A stretch of DNA of 64,000 nucleotides from Triatoma infestans (Eukaryota; Arthropoda; Insecta; Hemiptera; Reduviidae). Shown in pieces: positions 11,327 through 23,560 of this stretch. The notes beneath the pieces are model-generated. The model did no database searches and was not told the DNA's origin. It saw nothing but the letters and a program-made list of their open reading frames with translations. The first letter of the stretch is position 1. Each line of letters starts with the position of its first letter. Where the stretch lies: NCBI GenBank assembly GCA_011037195.1, contig JAAEAF010014941.1, forward strand, positions 124,001 to 188,000, in the 5' to 3' direction. A program made the position numbers and the translations under genes.

Positions 11327-14300
11327 TTATTTCGGGCAAATAATGTTATAGGCAGCTTTACAATATAACTGTAATAACCACCAATCTTCACCATTTAACA
11401 GAGCAATCATCTTCTCTCCGGAAAGTTGCTGCTTATCAAAATATTTTGTTCTGACCTCTATTAACTTAGAACATACGGCAATGAAATGATAAGTGCCGTC
11501 TAGCACATCTTCATGACATAATTGACAATAATTATTTTCGTCAGAATTTTGCAAGTAAGGAGGTTTTCCTAAAATTAATGTTGCAGCTCGTGCCTTTATA
11601 ATCCAGCGCATCTCACCGAGAGAGAGACCGCTCTGCAAGTAGTGTCGCTTACCCAAATCAAACCTTAAATCTCTGTATAATGGGTATAATCTAACTCTTT
11701 CCGTGTAAAGCTTTTCAAAATACAATTTGTTACAATTACGGATTTCCTTAAAAATTGAGTTCCAATCATGAATATTATTTAAACTTAATTCATCATTTAT
11801 TTTAAATTTAGTACAATGATTCAATATGTCTTGAAACCAGAACATCTTTTTTTCAACAATTTGGATTACAACTCTTTTAGGTAACCTGTCTTCAGACATA
11901 TTAAAAACTTTAATTATATAATCAAGATGCATTTTTATAGTATGAATAAATACAGGTGAATAGTTTATTTCACTATAGATAAAAGCAGATGGAACATATT
12001 GAGGCAATCTAAATAATTTTTTAATGAAGAAACGAAACAATTTTTCAACTTCTTCAAAATACACCCCTCCCCAGATCTGAGCCCCATAGCACACCATGGA
12101 GCGGCTTACAGTGTTAAAAATTTTCAGTTTTGCATTAAAGTTTATTTTCTCATTCTCCATGAACAGTTTCCATATTGTATTAAGACCTTGTTTAGCTTTA
12201 GCCAATTTCTCCATCAAATGCTTCCGGAATATCAGACCAGAGGTGAGAGTTAGACCTAGATATTTATATTGGTTTACAGTTTCTATTTTATTGCCATGGA
12301 GAAACCACTTTTCATTTTTTGATGGTCTGCCACCATTTTTAAGAACTAAACTCTTTGATTTATCTAAGTTAATTCTTAGATTCCACGCATTAGTATAATC
12401 CACTAGCGAATTTATCATTCTCTGCAAAGATTGCGGCTCAGAAGCGAGAAGTACAACATCATTAGCAAAAGCTAGTATTTTTATTCTTCTCGAGTTAAGT
12501 AGCACACCTCCTCCATCAAAGCAATCCTCGAGTTCATTAATGTATAACGCAAATAATAAAGGACTGAGGAGGCAGCCTTGTTTAACGCCCGCATTTACCT
12601 TAAATTCCCTGCTTCTTCCTTCTTTGCATAGAACAGAACCCACAGTACCATCCAGCAAACCCTCAATTGCACGCACCACCCTACTTGAAAGTCCCAAATT
12701 GTGCAATTTAAAAACAAGAGAGCGTCTATTAATCGTATCAAACGCGGCCGAAAAATCTACAAAAAATGCATAAACCTTTTGCCTTTTTATACTCAGTTTT
12801 AATTTAACTATGTTAACCAAGGTAAATATATTATCAATCGTCGAGTATCCCCGACGAAACCCTGCCTGAAACTCACTAAGTACTCCATCGTTTGCCCAGT
12901 CCGTCATTCTGTTTAGTAAAAGACCAGTATACAATTTGCTAATGGCGTTATTAAATGAAATGCCCCTATAATTAAATACCATATTGCAGTTACCTTTTTT
13001 CAAAATAGGAAAGATTAATGATTTTTTAAAGCAAACTGGTATGTCCCCATTTTCAAACAATTCATTAAATACATCCAACAAAGCATTTAAAAATTCAGGA
13101 GTTGCATTGGTGTAGTATTCGTAAGGAATACCATCTAAGCCTGGGGCCTTTCCCTTTTTAACCTTGAATAGTACTCTTTCCAATTCTTCCATTGTAAATT
13201 TATCATCTAATGCAGAATTATGGATGAGTGGCATAGCATAATACATTGGGTTCAAGCATAAATTGTTATTATACATCGATTCAAAATGATTTACCCAATC
13301 AGATATTGATATATTATTATTAAATAAACAACTTGAACCTTTAACAGTTCTAACAGCATGCCAAAAATCCTTACTGTTTTTACTAGTTTTAATCATATTT
13401 ACCATACTGTTATAATATTGTATTTTTTTTGTAACACATATATCTTTATATTGCTTATTAAAACTTAAATAGGCCGTTTTATCATCATTTTCACCAGTTT
13501 TTCTAAATCTGTTAAGAAGTTTATTAGAGAGTTTTCGGGCATTATAGCAATCTTTATCGAACCATTTATTTTTAAATTCTAAAACACGTCTAGGATTGGG
13601 ATTGAAATTCGCCGCTTTCTTGATTAGATGTTCAAAAAATTCAATTTTATTTGCTGTACTATTTGTAATTAATTTAATAGATTTTAAATAATTGTTTAGT
13701 TTATGTTGGTAATTAGATTTATCTTCTTGACGCCATACTAATTTTACTAAAGGATCAAAACTAATTACAGGATACAACATCGAAGTATTAACGGATAGGA
13801 CTAAAGGCATATGATCTGAAAAAATCTGGGATTCGATTTTAAAATCAAAAATATGCGATAAAATTTCTGGGCTTGTACAGCAATAGTCTATTACCAAGGC
13901 CCCATTAGCGTTAATAAAAGTTAATTCGCCAGCTAAATCTCCTTTCACGCGACCGTTTAAAATAATTAAGTTCAAGTCCTCTAATAATTGTAACAATCTG
14001 ACACCATTTTTATTACTAATTTTATCTTTAGAATTCCTGGTAAAATTTTGAAGCACCTGTTGAGGGCCCAAGCTGTTTTTAGAAATCTTTTGTAAACACG
14101 CAGTCCTCCCATTAAAATCACCCAGTAAACAATAAATAATGTTACTATTTTCAAATAATATTTTTGACAAATTGTGAAAATCCTGATCCCACACACTACA
14201 ATTTAAATAAACAGGAACTATATGAACATAATACTTGTTTAACTGCATTTGTATCATCACATAATCAGACACATTCACAAATTTCACGTATTTATTAGAG

Positions 14301-14542
14301 TAATCATTAATTTTAATACCGTATAGGCATCCGCCACAAGGCCTGCCCATTGATGACGCTCTGCTAGCTGGTATCCATTTCACTGCGAACTCCGAGAACA
14401 GATTCTGGTACTTTATTACATCTCTTTCTTCAACATAGGTCTCAAAAAGCATGAAGATATCAAACATTTTTACATATTTCACAAAATCCTGATTGATTAT
14501 AGCCTTTTTCATTCCAGATATGTTATAAGCCATGATATCCAT
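11327..14542 (-). CDS. LINE-1 ORF2: endonuclease/reverse transcriptase with an altered active site
   Basis: 1071 aa, uninterrupted. N-terminal apurinic-type endonuclease: Glu in LFETYVEE, GDFNGR, and FSDHMPLVLSV near residue 245. The reverse transcriptase follows at about 450-740: NYRGIS, FQAGFRRGYST, FFVDFSAAFDT, VKQGCLLSPLLFALYINE, then LAFANDVVLL, then YKYLGLTL. The YADD/FADD box reads F-A-N-D: codon 694 (12463-12461) is AAT, so the first catalytic Asp is Asn. The C-terminus has a CX2CX9HX4C motif (C1006, C1009, H1019, C1024). The open frame suggests recent insertion, but this copy's enzyme is predicted inactive. A sequencing error or RNA-level change at that base cannot be excluded. Confidence 0.93.
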   Translation of the reverse strand: MDIMAYNISGMKKAIINQDFVKYVKMFDIFMLFETYVEERDVIKYQNLFSEFAVKWIPASRASSMGRPCGGCLYGIKINDYSNKYVKFVNVSDYVMIQMQLNKYYVHIVPVYLNCSVWDQDFHNLSKILFENSNIIYCLLGDFNGRTACLQKISKNSLGPQQVLQNFTRNSKDKISNKNGVRLLQLLEDLNLIILNGRVKGDLAGELTFINANGALVIDYCCTSPEILSHIFDFKIESQIFSDHMPLVLSVNTSMLYPVISFDPLVKLVWRQEDKSNYQHKLNNYLKSIKLITNSTANKIEFFEHLIKKAANFNPNPRRVLEFKNKWFDKDCYNARKLSNKLLNRFRKTGENDDKTAYLSFNKQYKDICVTKKIQYYNSMVNMIKTSKNSKDFWHAVRTVKGSSCLFNNNISISDWVNHFESMYNNNLCLNPMYYAMPLIHNSALDDKFTMEELERVLFKVKKGKAPGLDGIPYEYYTNATPEFLNALLDVFNELFENGDIPVCFKKSLIFPILKKGNCNMVFNYRGISFNNAISKLYTGLLLNRMTDWANDGVLSEFQAGFRRGYSTIDNIFTLVNIVKLKLSIKRQKVYAFFVDFSAAFDTINRRSLVFKLHNLGLSSRVVRAIEGLLDGTVGSVLCKEGRSREFKVNAGVKQGCLLSPLLFALYINELEDCFDGGGVLLNSRRIKILAFANDVVLLASEPQSLQRMINSLVDYTNAWNLRINLDKSKSLVLKNGGRPSKNEKWFLHGNKIETVNQYKYLGLTLTSGLIFRKHLMEKLAKAKQGLNTIWKLFMENEKINFNAKLKIFNTVSRSMVCYGAQIWGGVYFEEVEKLFRFFIKKLFRLPQYVPSAFIYSEINYSPVFIHTIKMHLDYIIKVFNMSEDRLPKRVVIQIVEKKMFWFQDILNHCTKFKINDELSLNNIHDWNSIFKEIRNCNKLYFEKLYTERVRLYPLYRDLRFDLGKRHYLQSGLSLGEMRWIIKARAATLILGKPPYLQNSDENNYCQLCHEDVLDGTYHFIAVCSKLIEVRTKYFDKQQLSGEKMIALLNGEDWWLLQLYCKAAYNIICPK

Positions 14543-14563
14543 CCGATAACTATAGCTTGATTG

Positions 14564-15322
14564 CTATGTTTTTGTATGTGAAGCACCAATCTGCGCAATC
14601 TGCTTGCTAACTGCCGAGGTTCGAGGTGTAACCACGGAACTGTCTGAAGGGGCGAGCGACTTTCCGACCTCCAATCTATTCTTTTTAACTAATGTAACAT
14701 CTTGGGCTACTTTCTTTTCTTCCTTCTCAGAAGGTGGTGATACTGACAATAAACGTTTCTTATTCACAATCTGGTAATTATCCTTTATAATAAGTTTATC
14801 GTACCTCAAGACTGCAAATTTACCTGCTTTCCTAGCTTCAGTGAGTTGCAATTGAAGTGTTTTTCTCTGGTCGATTACTTCCTTTGAATAATCTTGCGAA
14901 ATAAAAAACTTCGTACCTTTCAGTTTGAAAGCATTCTGAATAATGAGGAGTTTTACACGAAAAGTAGTCAACCCTAGGAGAACAGGTCGACCATTTTTAT
15001 CATTCCTCTTACCGAGTCGCCTGACAAAATCAAGTTCATTCGCAGTAATATTCACCTCTAATTTTTCTTTAAAAAATTCACACACATAGGACTCAAGCTC
15101 CCAGTAGTTAGAAAATTCCTGATTGATTCCAAATAAAACCAAATTTCTTTTTTTAATTTCACGATCAAGATATTTAATTTTATCTTGAACGAGCTTCACA
15201 CTATTGTCTATACCACTAACGTGTTCTTTAATTTCTTGAACCATTTTTAATCTGTTTTCCTCCATATCTTTTTTCAATTCCAAACGGAATTGATTTAATA
15301 AATCAAGAATTTCTCCGTTCAT
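14564..15322 (-). CDS. LINE-1 ORF1 protein, RNA-binding, L1-ORF1p-like
   Basis: 252 aa. Residues about 5-60 are heptad-like (LLNQFRLELKKDMEEN and onward), probably a trimerising coiled coil. Residues about 61-110 look like an RRM (NLVLFGI, then FVRRLGKR). Residues about 110-165 resemble the C-terminal domain of L1 ORF1p (SQDYSKEVIDQR, LQLQLTEARKAGKFAVLRY). The tail is basic and Ser-rich. Its expected role is to coat LINE RNA as a chaperone in the RNP. The ATG at 15322 precedes the coiled coil directly. The frame is intact. Confidence 0.85.
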   Translation of the reverse strand: MNGEILDLLNQFRLELKKDMEENRLKMVQEIKEHVSGIDNSVKLVQDKIKYLDREIKKRNLVLFGINQEFSNYWELESYVCEFFKEKLEVNITANELDFVRRLGKRNDKNGRPVLLGLTTFRVKLLIIQNAFKLKGTKFFISQDYSKEVIDQRKTLQLQLTEARKAGKFAVLRYDKLIIKDNYQIVNKKRLLSVSPPSEKEEKKVAQDVTLVKKNRLEVGKSLAPSDSSVVTPRTSAVSKQIAQIGASHTKT

Positions 15323-15514
15323 TGTTTACTGGAATTTATCTATTCTTTCTATTTTTACGATAATATTTCGATCTAAAATAAAATACTGATTACCAATATA
15401 ATAATTTTAATTTTTTATTAAACGAAATAGTTGATTAATAATATTTGAGACGTGCATTCATTTCCAACAGAAACTTTATTACTTAGTTTATTTTTAAACT
15501 ATCGAACAATACTC

Positions 15515-16455
15515 AAATTTTATAGTTAGTGTACCAAATTTAATGAAATTCGTCGAAAAGTGAAAACACTGTCCAGTAAAACTGTCCGGTTTACTAATTT
15601 CCTTGAAACTCGGAATTTGGGTAATATATTAATTTCTAGTTATTTCAATTTGGATGACAGAATTGTATAATCAACTGTGATAGCATTTTAAAGAAAAACA
15701 TACCCCCCTCCCCAAAAGTCCCCTTAAATGAATTTATCAGGGGAAAAGTTTCAAATAAAGTTGTAGCTCTTTATATGTATAGTTAACAACGCTGGTTTAA
15801 AGAAAATCGTTGGAGCCATTTTCGAGAAAATACCAGAAAACTGAAAATTATATTTCAGTAAAAACGCACTTCCGGTTATCCATTTTTTTCAAACTCGGAA
15901 TTTCAACAACATATTTAATTCTAATTAACATTATTTAGATGACAGAATTGTCTAATATACTGAAACAGCAGTTAAGATGAAAACCTAACCCCACCCCTCC
16001 CCCAGAAGTGCCCTTAAATGAATTTTCCTGGAGAAATGTTTCAAATAAAAGTTGTAGCTCTTTGTATGTGTAGTTGATATACAAGTTTAAAGAAAATCGT
16101 CGGAGCCATTTTTGAGAAAATCGCAAAAACGTAAAAAAAACAACTAGTAAAGTGGTAACTTCCGGTTGAGGAATTTTGACAGATAACGCCCCTCAGATCT
16201 AATGGTGATACCTAAACGTAATATCAAGTTTCAACTTTCTGCAGTTTTTCGTTTTTGAGCTATGTTGGTAACATACAGACACCGAACACAGACACACACA
16301 CACACACACACACCACCACACATACAGACCATTGCTAAAAAAACCACTTTTTTGGACTCAGGGCCTCAACGGATATTTCCGGTGAAAACTCGATATCGAA
16401 AATTTGACACGATTACAATACTTCCTCTTACTAGGAGTAAGAGAAAGTAAAAAGG
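15515..16455 (-). repeat. family P repeat, complete copy P2
   Basis: Same order as P1: units marked at 15582, 15867 and 16157, a CA run, TTTTTTGGACTCAGGGCCTC, TTTCCGGTGAAAACTCG, terminal hairpin CTCTTACT-agg-AGTAAGAG (16425-16443). It lies immediately upstream of the LINE-1 5' end. Confidence 0.78.
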
Positions 16456-17880
16456 AAATAATAGATCTTCAAAAAAAAATAATAATAATGGGCTTTGATG
16501 CTTCGTGGAGGATTCCGGGAGAGAAACTGAAGGGACATCTAGATACGCCGACTTAATTGCTTTTGAAACCTGGATCGTTGATCCCACTAGCCTTTACAAG
16601 AGTAACGACAAAGAACAAACCATGAATAAAAATATGGAATAAGCAATCTACGACAATGTTTCTCCCTTCTACGGGAGAAATTTATAGAGCAGTAGGGTAA
16701 GAGACAATTTGGAGTGCAAGAGGTACTATACCGCATATGACATCGGACTTCCTAAAAAGAATGGGACTCGACCTTAAAAGAATGACACTTCTGGCGGAAT
16801 CTATCATAATTAATTACCTAGGAATAATTAATTATCTCATATACAGATACTAATATCTATAACTATTGACTACGCTTTAATCGGGCAGCTTAATGTATAT
16901 ATTTTTTTGTGATGTATTTTTTTTTTCTCTCCCTCTCTACGACTAATTAAGTCAACCTATGGTTTTTGAAATACCATGCTTATAAGCAATTTAGGAAGAT
17001 TTTGTATGCATCTCTCTTAATCTCATACATATATAAACTTTTATGTTATCAAAATACAATGTGTTTGAGCGAAATTTCTATTTATATTTTAAGTTAGAAT
17101 TAAAAATATATTTTGTACATATAAGTTGGAAAGTATGGAATGGTTTTATTACATTGTCTCACAACACAGATGTCACATGAAAAATGATGTCCACTTTTAA
17201 AAGAAAAGGAAAAAGTGGACGAAAGTAACTAGTTCATAACTTGCAAATTCTATACACAATTTTTATCAAGATTTTAAGACAATTTTACATATGTGTCTAT
17301 TCAAAAATCTTCCATTCATGTATATCTGACATGTAATAAACTTTCTATTCAACTACATTCTTTACTAAAATACAAAAACTATAAGTTGTGAGTTCACTGT
17401 GAAGTTTATTAATTTCCTTCTCAAAAATTATCACTTCAATGTGCAATGATACATTTTGTCACGTGGATGGGCGAGACTGTAGAAAATAAGTGCTAACCTG
17501 CTTAGACCTGTATGAACTAAGGTTTAGATAATTTTCATCGAAAACCACAAGTGACTGTATTTTCAGCCGCTATTGGATTTTGCTAGTGTGCCTGCTGGGC
17601 TTTAAACTGAAGATTGTGAGAATTTAAACTGTCTGTGAGAATTATTACATCGTTATGGAGATTTCCATATTTTTCTTTGAATTTCCACTTTGATTAATTG
17701 TTTCTTTTAAACAACTGTCATAATAAAACCAACCTTGCTGACTATAAATCTTTCAATTGTAATAAAAAAAAAATAATTAATTTGTTCACGGTTAACCCCA
17801 ATCAAATAAACTTGCAATATGGGCATATGCATCAGCTGTAGTAGGATTTTTCAATAAAATTAACCTAATTTTCGTTTTTA
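16456..17880. other. no gene recognised
   Basis: AT-rich intergenic-looking DNA. GCATCTCTCTTAATC and other phrases did not recur. Confidence 0.5.
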
Positions 17881-18785
17881 CTTCCTCTTGCTCCTAGTAA
17901 GAGGAAGTACATATAGATATCGTGTCAAAGTTACGAAAATTAAGTTTTTACCCCAAATACATGTTTTGAGGCCCCTGGGTCACAGCAAGCTCAAACTTGC
18001 GTTTAAGATACTACCCCGCATCTCATACGAAGGTTCCGGGCGAAACCCATCCATCAACCGGAAGTGGTGACTTTATTGAATGTTTTTTCAGTTTTTTGCG
18101 ATTTTCTCGAAAAATGGTTCGAACGATTTTTTTTTTAAACTTCGTACACTATCTACACACATTAATACCTATCACAAATAGCATTATAAAAAATCTGCTG
18201 TGAACCATTACATGATTTTCTCTTACTGCTATTGATACAATTACACGAAAAATGCCAAATTTTCTTAAAACTTCAAAATTTACCCTTTACTCCTAACATA
18301 AACAAAGAAGTAAGGGGGTGGCATAACGTTCAAAACATTGGAAAAACTTCCCAACTAAACGTGACAACTTTATATGCCTTTAGTTTAAAGAAAATCGTTA
18401 CAGTTGGTTTCGAGAAAATTCCAAACAAGTGAAACATCAATTTTGTAAATTCACACTTCCGATTATCTGATTTTCTTCCGATTTTGAATTCTACCAATTA
18501 AGTGTTGGGCCCTAGACCCCCCCCCCCCCAACCAAATTTCCGAAAAAAATGTTGCATACAAAAGTGACAGGATTTACGTGTGTAAATAGTATACAAAGTT
18601 TAAAAAAAAAAAGGTTGGAGCTATTTTTGAGAAAATCGCTAAAACCATTCAGTAAAATCGCACTTCCGGCTTCGAACTTCAAATCAGATCATATGCGGCG
18701 AAGGTTATAACGGAATATCAAATTTGAGCTTCAACGATTTTTCGTTTTAAACATACGAGTATTTTCTTCTTCTTATCCGAATAAG
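17881..18785 (+). repeat. family P repeat P3
   Basis: Begins with the hairpin CTTCCTCTT...AAGAGGAAG (17881-17907), then CGTGTCAAAGTTACG, ATGTTTTGAGGCCCCTGG, AACCGGAAGTGGTGAC and TTTTCTCGAAAAATGG. A nested terminus at about 18195-18225 (CTGCTGTGAACC...TTTTCTCTTACTG) suggests two copies joined. It ends near TATCCGAATAAGAGG. Confidence 0.7.
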
Positions 18786-19379
18786 AGGTAAATGACGTCT
18801 CAACTACTAGGAAAAGCTTTGACAATGGATGTAGCTTAACAACAGTTCAGTTCTAATACTAGGTTGCCGAGCTACAATTTCAAACATTGGAACAAGCCAT
18901 GCTTCAGATTGTAGTATACCGAATGTATGCTCTAAAAATAGTAGATAGAAGATCTGTGAGCAATTTACCTAATTTTCAAATGTTTCATCTAGCGATGTCT
19001 TTCGCAAAAAAACAAAGACACTTTCAGATTTTTACTTGAGAAAAACTATGCTATTTGATAGGATAATTTTTATTAAAATATGGACGTGCTTGAAGAGCAT
19101 TGAAATGTAAATGTAAATATTTTTTTAAATAATAAAACTAAAATCTTTATTTCGTCAGGTTGAGAAGCTTCGGAACTGAGAACAACGTCAACATAATTGT
19201 ATTTTATATCAATTTTCTATAAGTAACTGGTTTTTACTGTTTTCAAAAAGGTAACAATTCCGCAATGAAAACTACATAAATCATAATAAATAAATAGCAT
19301 GAAATTTACGTTTGAAAGTTTTATGTGGTAAAATCGGCGTTTTCAGTTTTATTTTAAAATAAAGAAAACATACAATAAT

Positions 19380-19555
19380 AAACAAATTTTTGACTTTTTT
19401 GGACGGAATTTGAAGGTAACTCAGTTAGAAGTCTTAATTTCCAACGATTGTTAACCACTGACTTCATACCTTCTTCTCTCAGATACCACCTTCTCATCCC
19501 AAGATTTCTTACATCTCTCTCTACATCATCTAACCAACACAACGAGATCATACTC
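19380..19555 (-). pseudogene. LINE C-terminal fragment of the WxDDVxxDLR type
   Basis: Minus frame CWLDDVERDVRNLGMRRWYL matches the C-terminal segment seen in many insect endonuclease-reverse transcriptase LINEs (consensus roughly W-x-D-D-V-x-x-D-L-x-x-L). No RT upstream. Confidence 0.6.
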
Positions 19556-20484
19556 TGCTGTATGGGCTCCTGAGTTCCTTGATAGTAATCTTTTATGAAG
19601 TCGCTCTTCCATGTACCCTTTCCTTGTATCGTACTCTTTCCTCAAATGTCTAGATCTGCGTCACCGTGTTATTTTCCATTCCTGCACTGTGGTCCACAAA
19701 TACGACTCTCAGATGTTCTAAACCGTCACAATATAAGGAGATGTGTGGAGTGTTCAAGGTGCCCGAGAGACAGGGCTGAGTAATAGCCGCGCACAACAGT
19801 AGCGACTAAAGAAAAAAAAGGATCTTTTGTGAAATCTGGTGTTTATATTGTTGCAATTCTCATTGTTCTAAAATTTTATTAAAAGTCAGATTTTTTGGTA
19901 AGTGCTTGGTTACGGTTAACGTGCGGGTGTGTGTTTATGTGTTGCTTGTCTGTGTTTATTATGTCTTTGGTATCATGTATTGTATATCAAGTTGAATGAA
20001 AATTCTTTACAAGTGTTCACTGAAAAAACTTTGACAACCCATTCTGTTTTCAGTAGCCATATTTCTCCAGTCTTTATAGTTTTTTAAATTCTCCTTCTTT
20101 TATTGTTACAAGGAACGTACGTTTTTTTTAAAACTATAAAGGAAAGCGTGAAGTTTGCTTCCACTGATAGCGTGAATATTCATTTTCCTCGAAATATGTT
20201 TCAATTAAAGTGACAACTGCACTTATGTACGTACAACAATTCGCCAAGACAAAATATTTCAAATACCATACATTCTCTCTTTTTGCTCCAATTTATTTGC
20301 CTCCACTACTATCCCTGACAATCAATCCTCCATGCAGTTTGATTCCGTCAGTGGCCCGAGATTTTTTTTTCTTTGAAACTGATCAAGCATTTCTTCGGCA
20401 TCTCATAGAGTGGGTAGTTCCACTCTTCCTGCTCTTCACATCGATATTTCATCTCATCCTATTTGTTCATTGTATATTTATGGT
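19556..20484. other. no gene recognised
   Basis: A less AT-rich patch at 19600-19800 has no supported frame. The remainder is AT-rich. Confidence 0.45.
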
Positions 20485-20885
20485 TAGATTAAATTAGATT
20501 GACTGAAGGGGAGTGCGGGTCTCATTCCACTGCAACCTACAATTAGAGGTCTACTGTAGATCCCCTAAAATTATAGCACATCACTCAGCTTCGCGCTCTT
20601 AATAAGGCCTAGCAAAGCTGAGAGTGGCTCCATCATGAAGCTCATGGCTTCGGGATTGCTTGTTCGCTGCCGAAGAAACCTTGTCCTCGCTAGGTCGCAC
20701 ACTCACAAAGAGGCATGTATACCGGTGTTTCCTCCTTGGTCTTGCAGAATCGGCATGCCGCGTTATCTGCAAGTAGTAATTGGTGTATGTGCATATTCAG
20801 CCTACAATAATAGACCACTATTAGCCTTATGTCCCTTCGGCTATGGCTCAGTAGATCCCTGATGAATTTAGGCTTTTGTCTCTTA
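20485..20885 (-). mobile_element. LINE-B 3' end with a zinc-knuckle C-terminus
   Basis: The minus frame reads LNMHIHQLLLADNAACRFCK then EETPVYMPLCEC, the conserved CxxC region after RNase H in jockey/R1-type LINEs, followed by a UTR with GGATCTACAGTAGACC and GTTGCAGTGGAATGAGACC and a tail TCTAATTTAATCTAA. Tyr replaces the usual His of the knuckle. Confidence 0.68.
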
Positions 20886-22429
20886 ATGAAGAGTTTAGCC
20901 TGCCTCTGATATATTTATGGTTATACAGATTGTAAATGTCTATATATAATTAAAAAAGATTTTCTGAGTGTATATGTGATAAGGAATAAAACTAGGGCTA
21001 GAAGTTAAGCCGTCATTACATCATCAATGTCGAACTAACATTAACATTCAGTTACCAGAGCATTTTCAAGAGTTATTAATTTATTACTTATTATCGTTCA
21101 AACTAAATAATTATAGCTTATCAATGTTTTTAAAATAAATTTAACTGGTGGAAATTAAGAATAAAATAGCAGTGAACTATGGAGCTTTGCAAATGACGAG
21201 ATCTATCAATTTTATCTGGCAGTAATATTGATAAGTAGCAATCAATTACATCATGTGAAATTTTTTATTTTTTATAACTTCATTGAAATAAGACCCATGA
21301 ATAATTAAGTCAACCGACTAAAAAAGAAGAATTTTCGAATCAACTGAATAAGATAATTCTAGCAATATTAACTCAAAACTTATAAAAAACTAAGATGGGG
21401 AGAAGACTGATAAAATTATCAGTTTTAACAATTTTTTTTTTTCTAATTGTCGTTATTTATATTTTTTACTCTTCGGAATACCCTAATCAATTAAAGTATA
21501 ATTTTAGAAAAAATCGTATCATGCTTCTCAATATTTGTTATAATCGAAAATGGTATGTCCATTTTTAACTTAAAACAAAATAAAAACTACAGTATTCATG
21601 AATATTACGTAATAAGATTAGGCGTGATTACAATTTTTGAAACATATTAGTATATATATACATTTTTTTTAATCTTTGTAATCTTTTGCAAACCCTTAAA
21701 ATCTCAACGACTCCTCTAAAAGTTTAGATAAATTGAATTAAACAAAAAGAAAGAGAGAAAAAAAGAGGCAAAACATGCAAAACTTGCCTAAAATTTGTCC
21801 CGCTCAAGAAGAAAGTATGTAAATTGTAAACAATTTGACACTATTGGCTGTACAGATGAAAATAGCTTGTTAACTCTTGACAAAGTATTTTTGTTTAAAG
21901 TAGATGTAAGTTATGTATCTCTTCCATTCTAAGAAGTAGATAAATATAGCTGTGGAATCCAAAATCTAGTTGGGTTATGCTAAAAATAAATTATTTATAT
22001 GTTTCTTTTTTTTTAATAAAGAAGAAAACTTAATTTGCAAGTCCCAGATACGATTGCAACTGTCTTCAATTAAGTAAATTAATTCAATAAATTCAGTTGA
22101 CTATTTTCGGAATCTATTTTTGTTAAAAAAAAAAAAGAAAAGAAGTTTATTATCTACAAAATACTGAATGATAAACAATACAAGTGCTGTCTTTTGTTTG
22201 CTGTAACCAAGGTAGAGACGGCGATACTGAGATCTCCTAATCCATACATTCATATTTAGTTCCCATTATGCTTGCTTTTTTCATACGTTATACATTTTCT
22301 TCAAATGTTAACATCTCAGTTATCTTCTTCATAAATATCATGTATGTAATTTTGTTGCTTAATATCTTTGAATTAATAATTTTATTAATTAGAATAATAT
22401 TTGTACTTATCTCTTACTATTGTAAACGA
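20886..22429. other. no gene recognised
   Basis: Strongly AT-rich; short frames only, none with domain-like composition. Confidence 0.5.
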
Positions 22430-22575
22430 AGTATTGTGAACTTGACAAATTTTCGAATCTATACATGTCTAAACACCCTGATGTATGGCGAACGCCCGAA
22501 ACCAGTCGATGACGGAAACAAAAAGAAGCAGACGGAAAATATCACAGAAAATATCTCTGATGAATTAAAATTATT
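22430..22575 (+). mobile_element. relative of the hammerhead element, degenerate
   Basis: CCCTGATGTATGGCGAACGCC, then CGAAACCAGTCGATGAC: stem II and the GAAA...GUC side survive, but the CUGANGA box has an insertion and substitution. It continues into AAGAAGCAGACGG and AAATATCTCTGATG. Confidence 0.6.
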
Positions 22576-22964
22576 CTTCCTAGTTCAATGAGAAGAATTT
22601 ACCTGCAGAGAGTGTTTAAAAAACAACTTTTTTAGTAATATTTGATTATATCCTGAATTATGACAGGAAAACTTTTAAAAATGAAATGAAAAATTTATAA
22701 AAAAAAAGTTTTTAAAAAAGAAATACTATTAATCCCTATTAATATTATTATTACCTATCAGTTATTAATTAGACACTATACTTATTAATTCTTAATAGAT
22801 CTTGTTTTTACATTCAATTATTTAACGATGGAATCTATGAAATTTCGTTTTGTTATATCTTGTGTTGGCTGCTCCTCAACCGAGATCTCATGGCCCCCAC
22901 TTTGAGAAGCGCTGAATTAGAATATAATATTAATAAATTTACAGAACAGATGGAATTTTCTAAA

Positions 22965-22986
22965 ATATATATATATATATATATAT
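22965..22986. repeat. (AT)n microsatellite
   Basis: Eleven AT units. Confidence 0.92.
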
Positions 22987-23252
22987 ACACCGCTATCACT
23001 TTTATTTGCAATTTTTTTCCCAGAAAAATTATTTTGGGAAGATTGTGTAACTTGTTCTGCTGAGGGCTGACACATAATGTAATCACTTCAGGCAAAACTT
23101 ATATCATAAAGGCCAACCATTATACTAGTATCCCACCTTATATCTACAGAAACATAGAGTAGAGTCTAAGTGATCGTTCAGTAAAAAATTCAATTTTGGA
23201 GATCATTTGTCCTTTAGAATTGTAATAATTATAATAAAAGAAAATTGTGTGA

Positions 23253-23560
23253 GTTTTTCATTCACACCAGATTTTTTCGTTTAGAACGATGTTTCTTTAG
23301 ATTTTGTCAGGGGATAGTGCACTGCAAGCTGAAAGATCTTAGCTGAGATCCCCTGAGTCCGAAAAATTGGTTTTTAGAAATTGGTCTGTGTATGGTCAGC
23401 ATAACTCAAAAACCAATTTATAATCAAAACGGATCAATCAATCCGTTTATTAATTTTTTCGAAAACGGATCAAATGATTTTCAAAAAAAGGAGGCTGGCT
23501 AAAAGAAGTGTATAAAACCTATAACTTATATTAGCAACTTTTCAAGAAAAACTGATTTTT
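23253..23560 (+). repeat. family P fragment P4
   Basis: GTGTGAGTTTTTCATTCACACC end hairpin, CCCCTGAGTCCGAAAAATTGG, TGGTCTGTGTATGG, then the TTTTCGAAAACGGATC part of an internal unit. Confidence 0.6.

Larger units (their letters stand above)
10952..15345 (-). mobile_element. LINE-1: nearly full-length non-LTR retrotransposon
   Basis: Two consecutive ORFs (15322-14564 and 14542-11327, 21 nt apart) are followed by a 3' UTR of about 350 bp and a poly(A) tail, seen as a T run at 10952-10969. The 5' end is placed just upstream of ORF1. I could not identify a target-site duplication. The layout (coiled-coil/RRM-like ORF1; ORF2 with endonuclease, reverse transcriptase and a Cys-rich C-terminus, no RNase H) fits an L1-like or jockey-superfamily LINE; the exact clade is not assigned. 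Confidence 0.9.

Noticed and set aside
12096..14196. Plus- and minus-strand frames of 71-100 codons within 12096-14196
   Set aside because: Shadows of LINE-1 ORF2.
22268..22591. 107-codon hydrophobic frame
   Set aside because: Composition typical of AT-rich chance frames; its second half is the degenerate hammerhead element.
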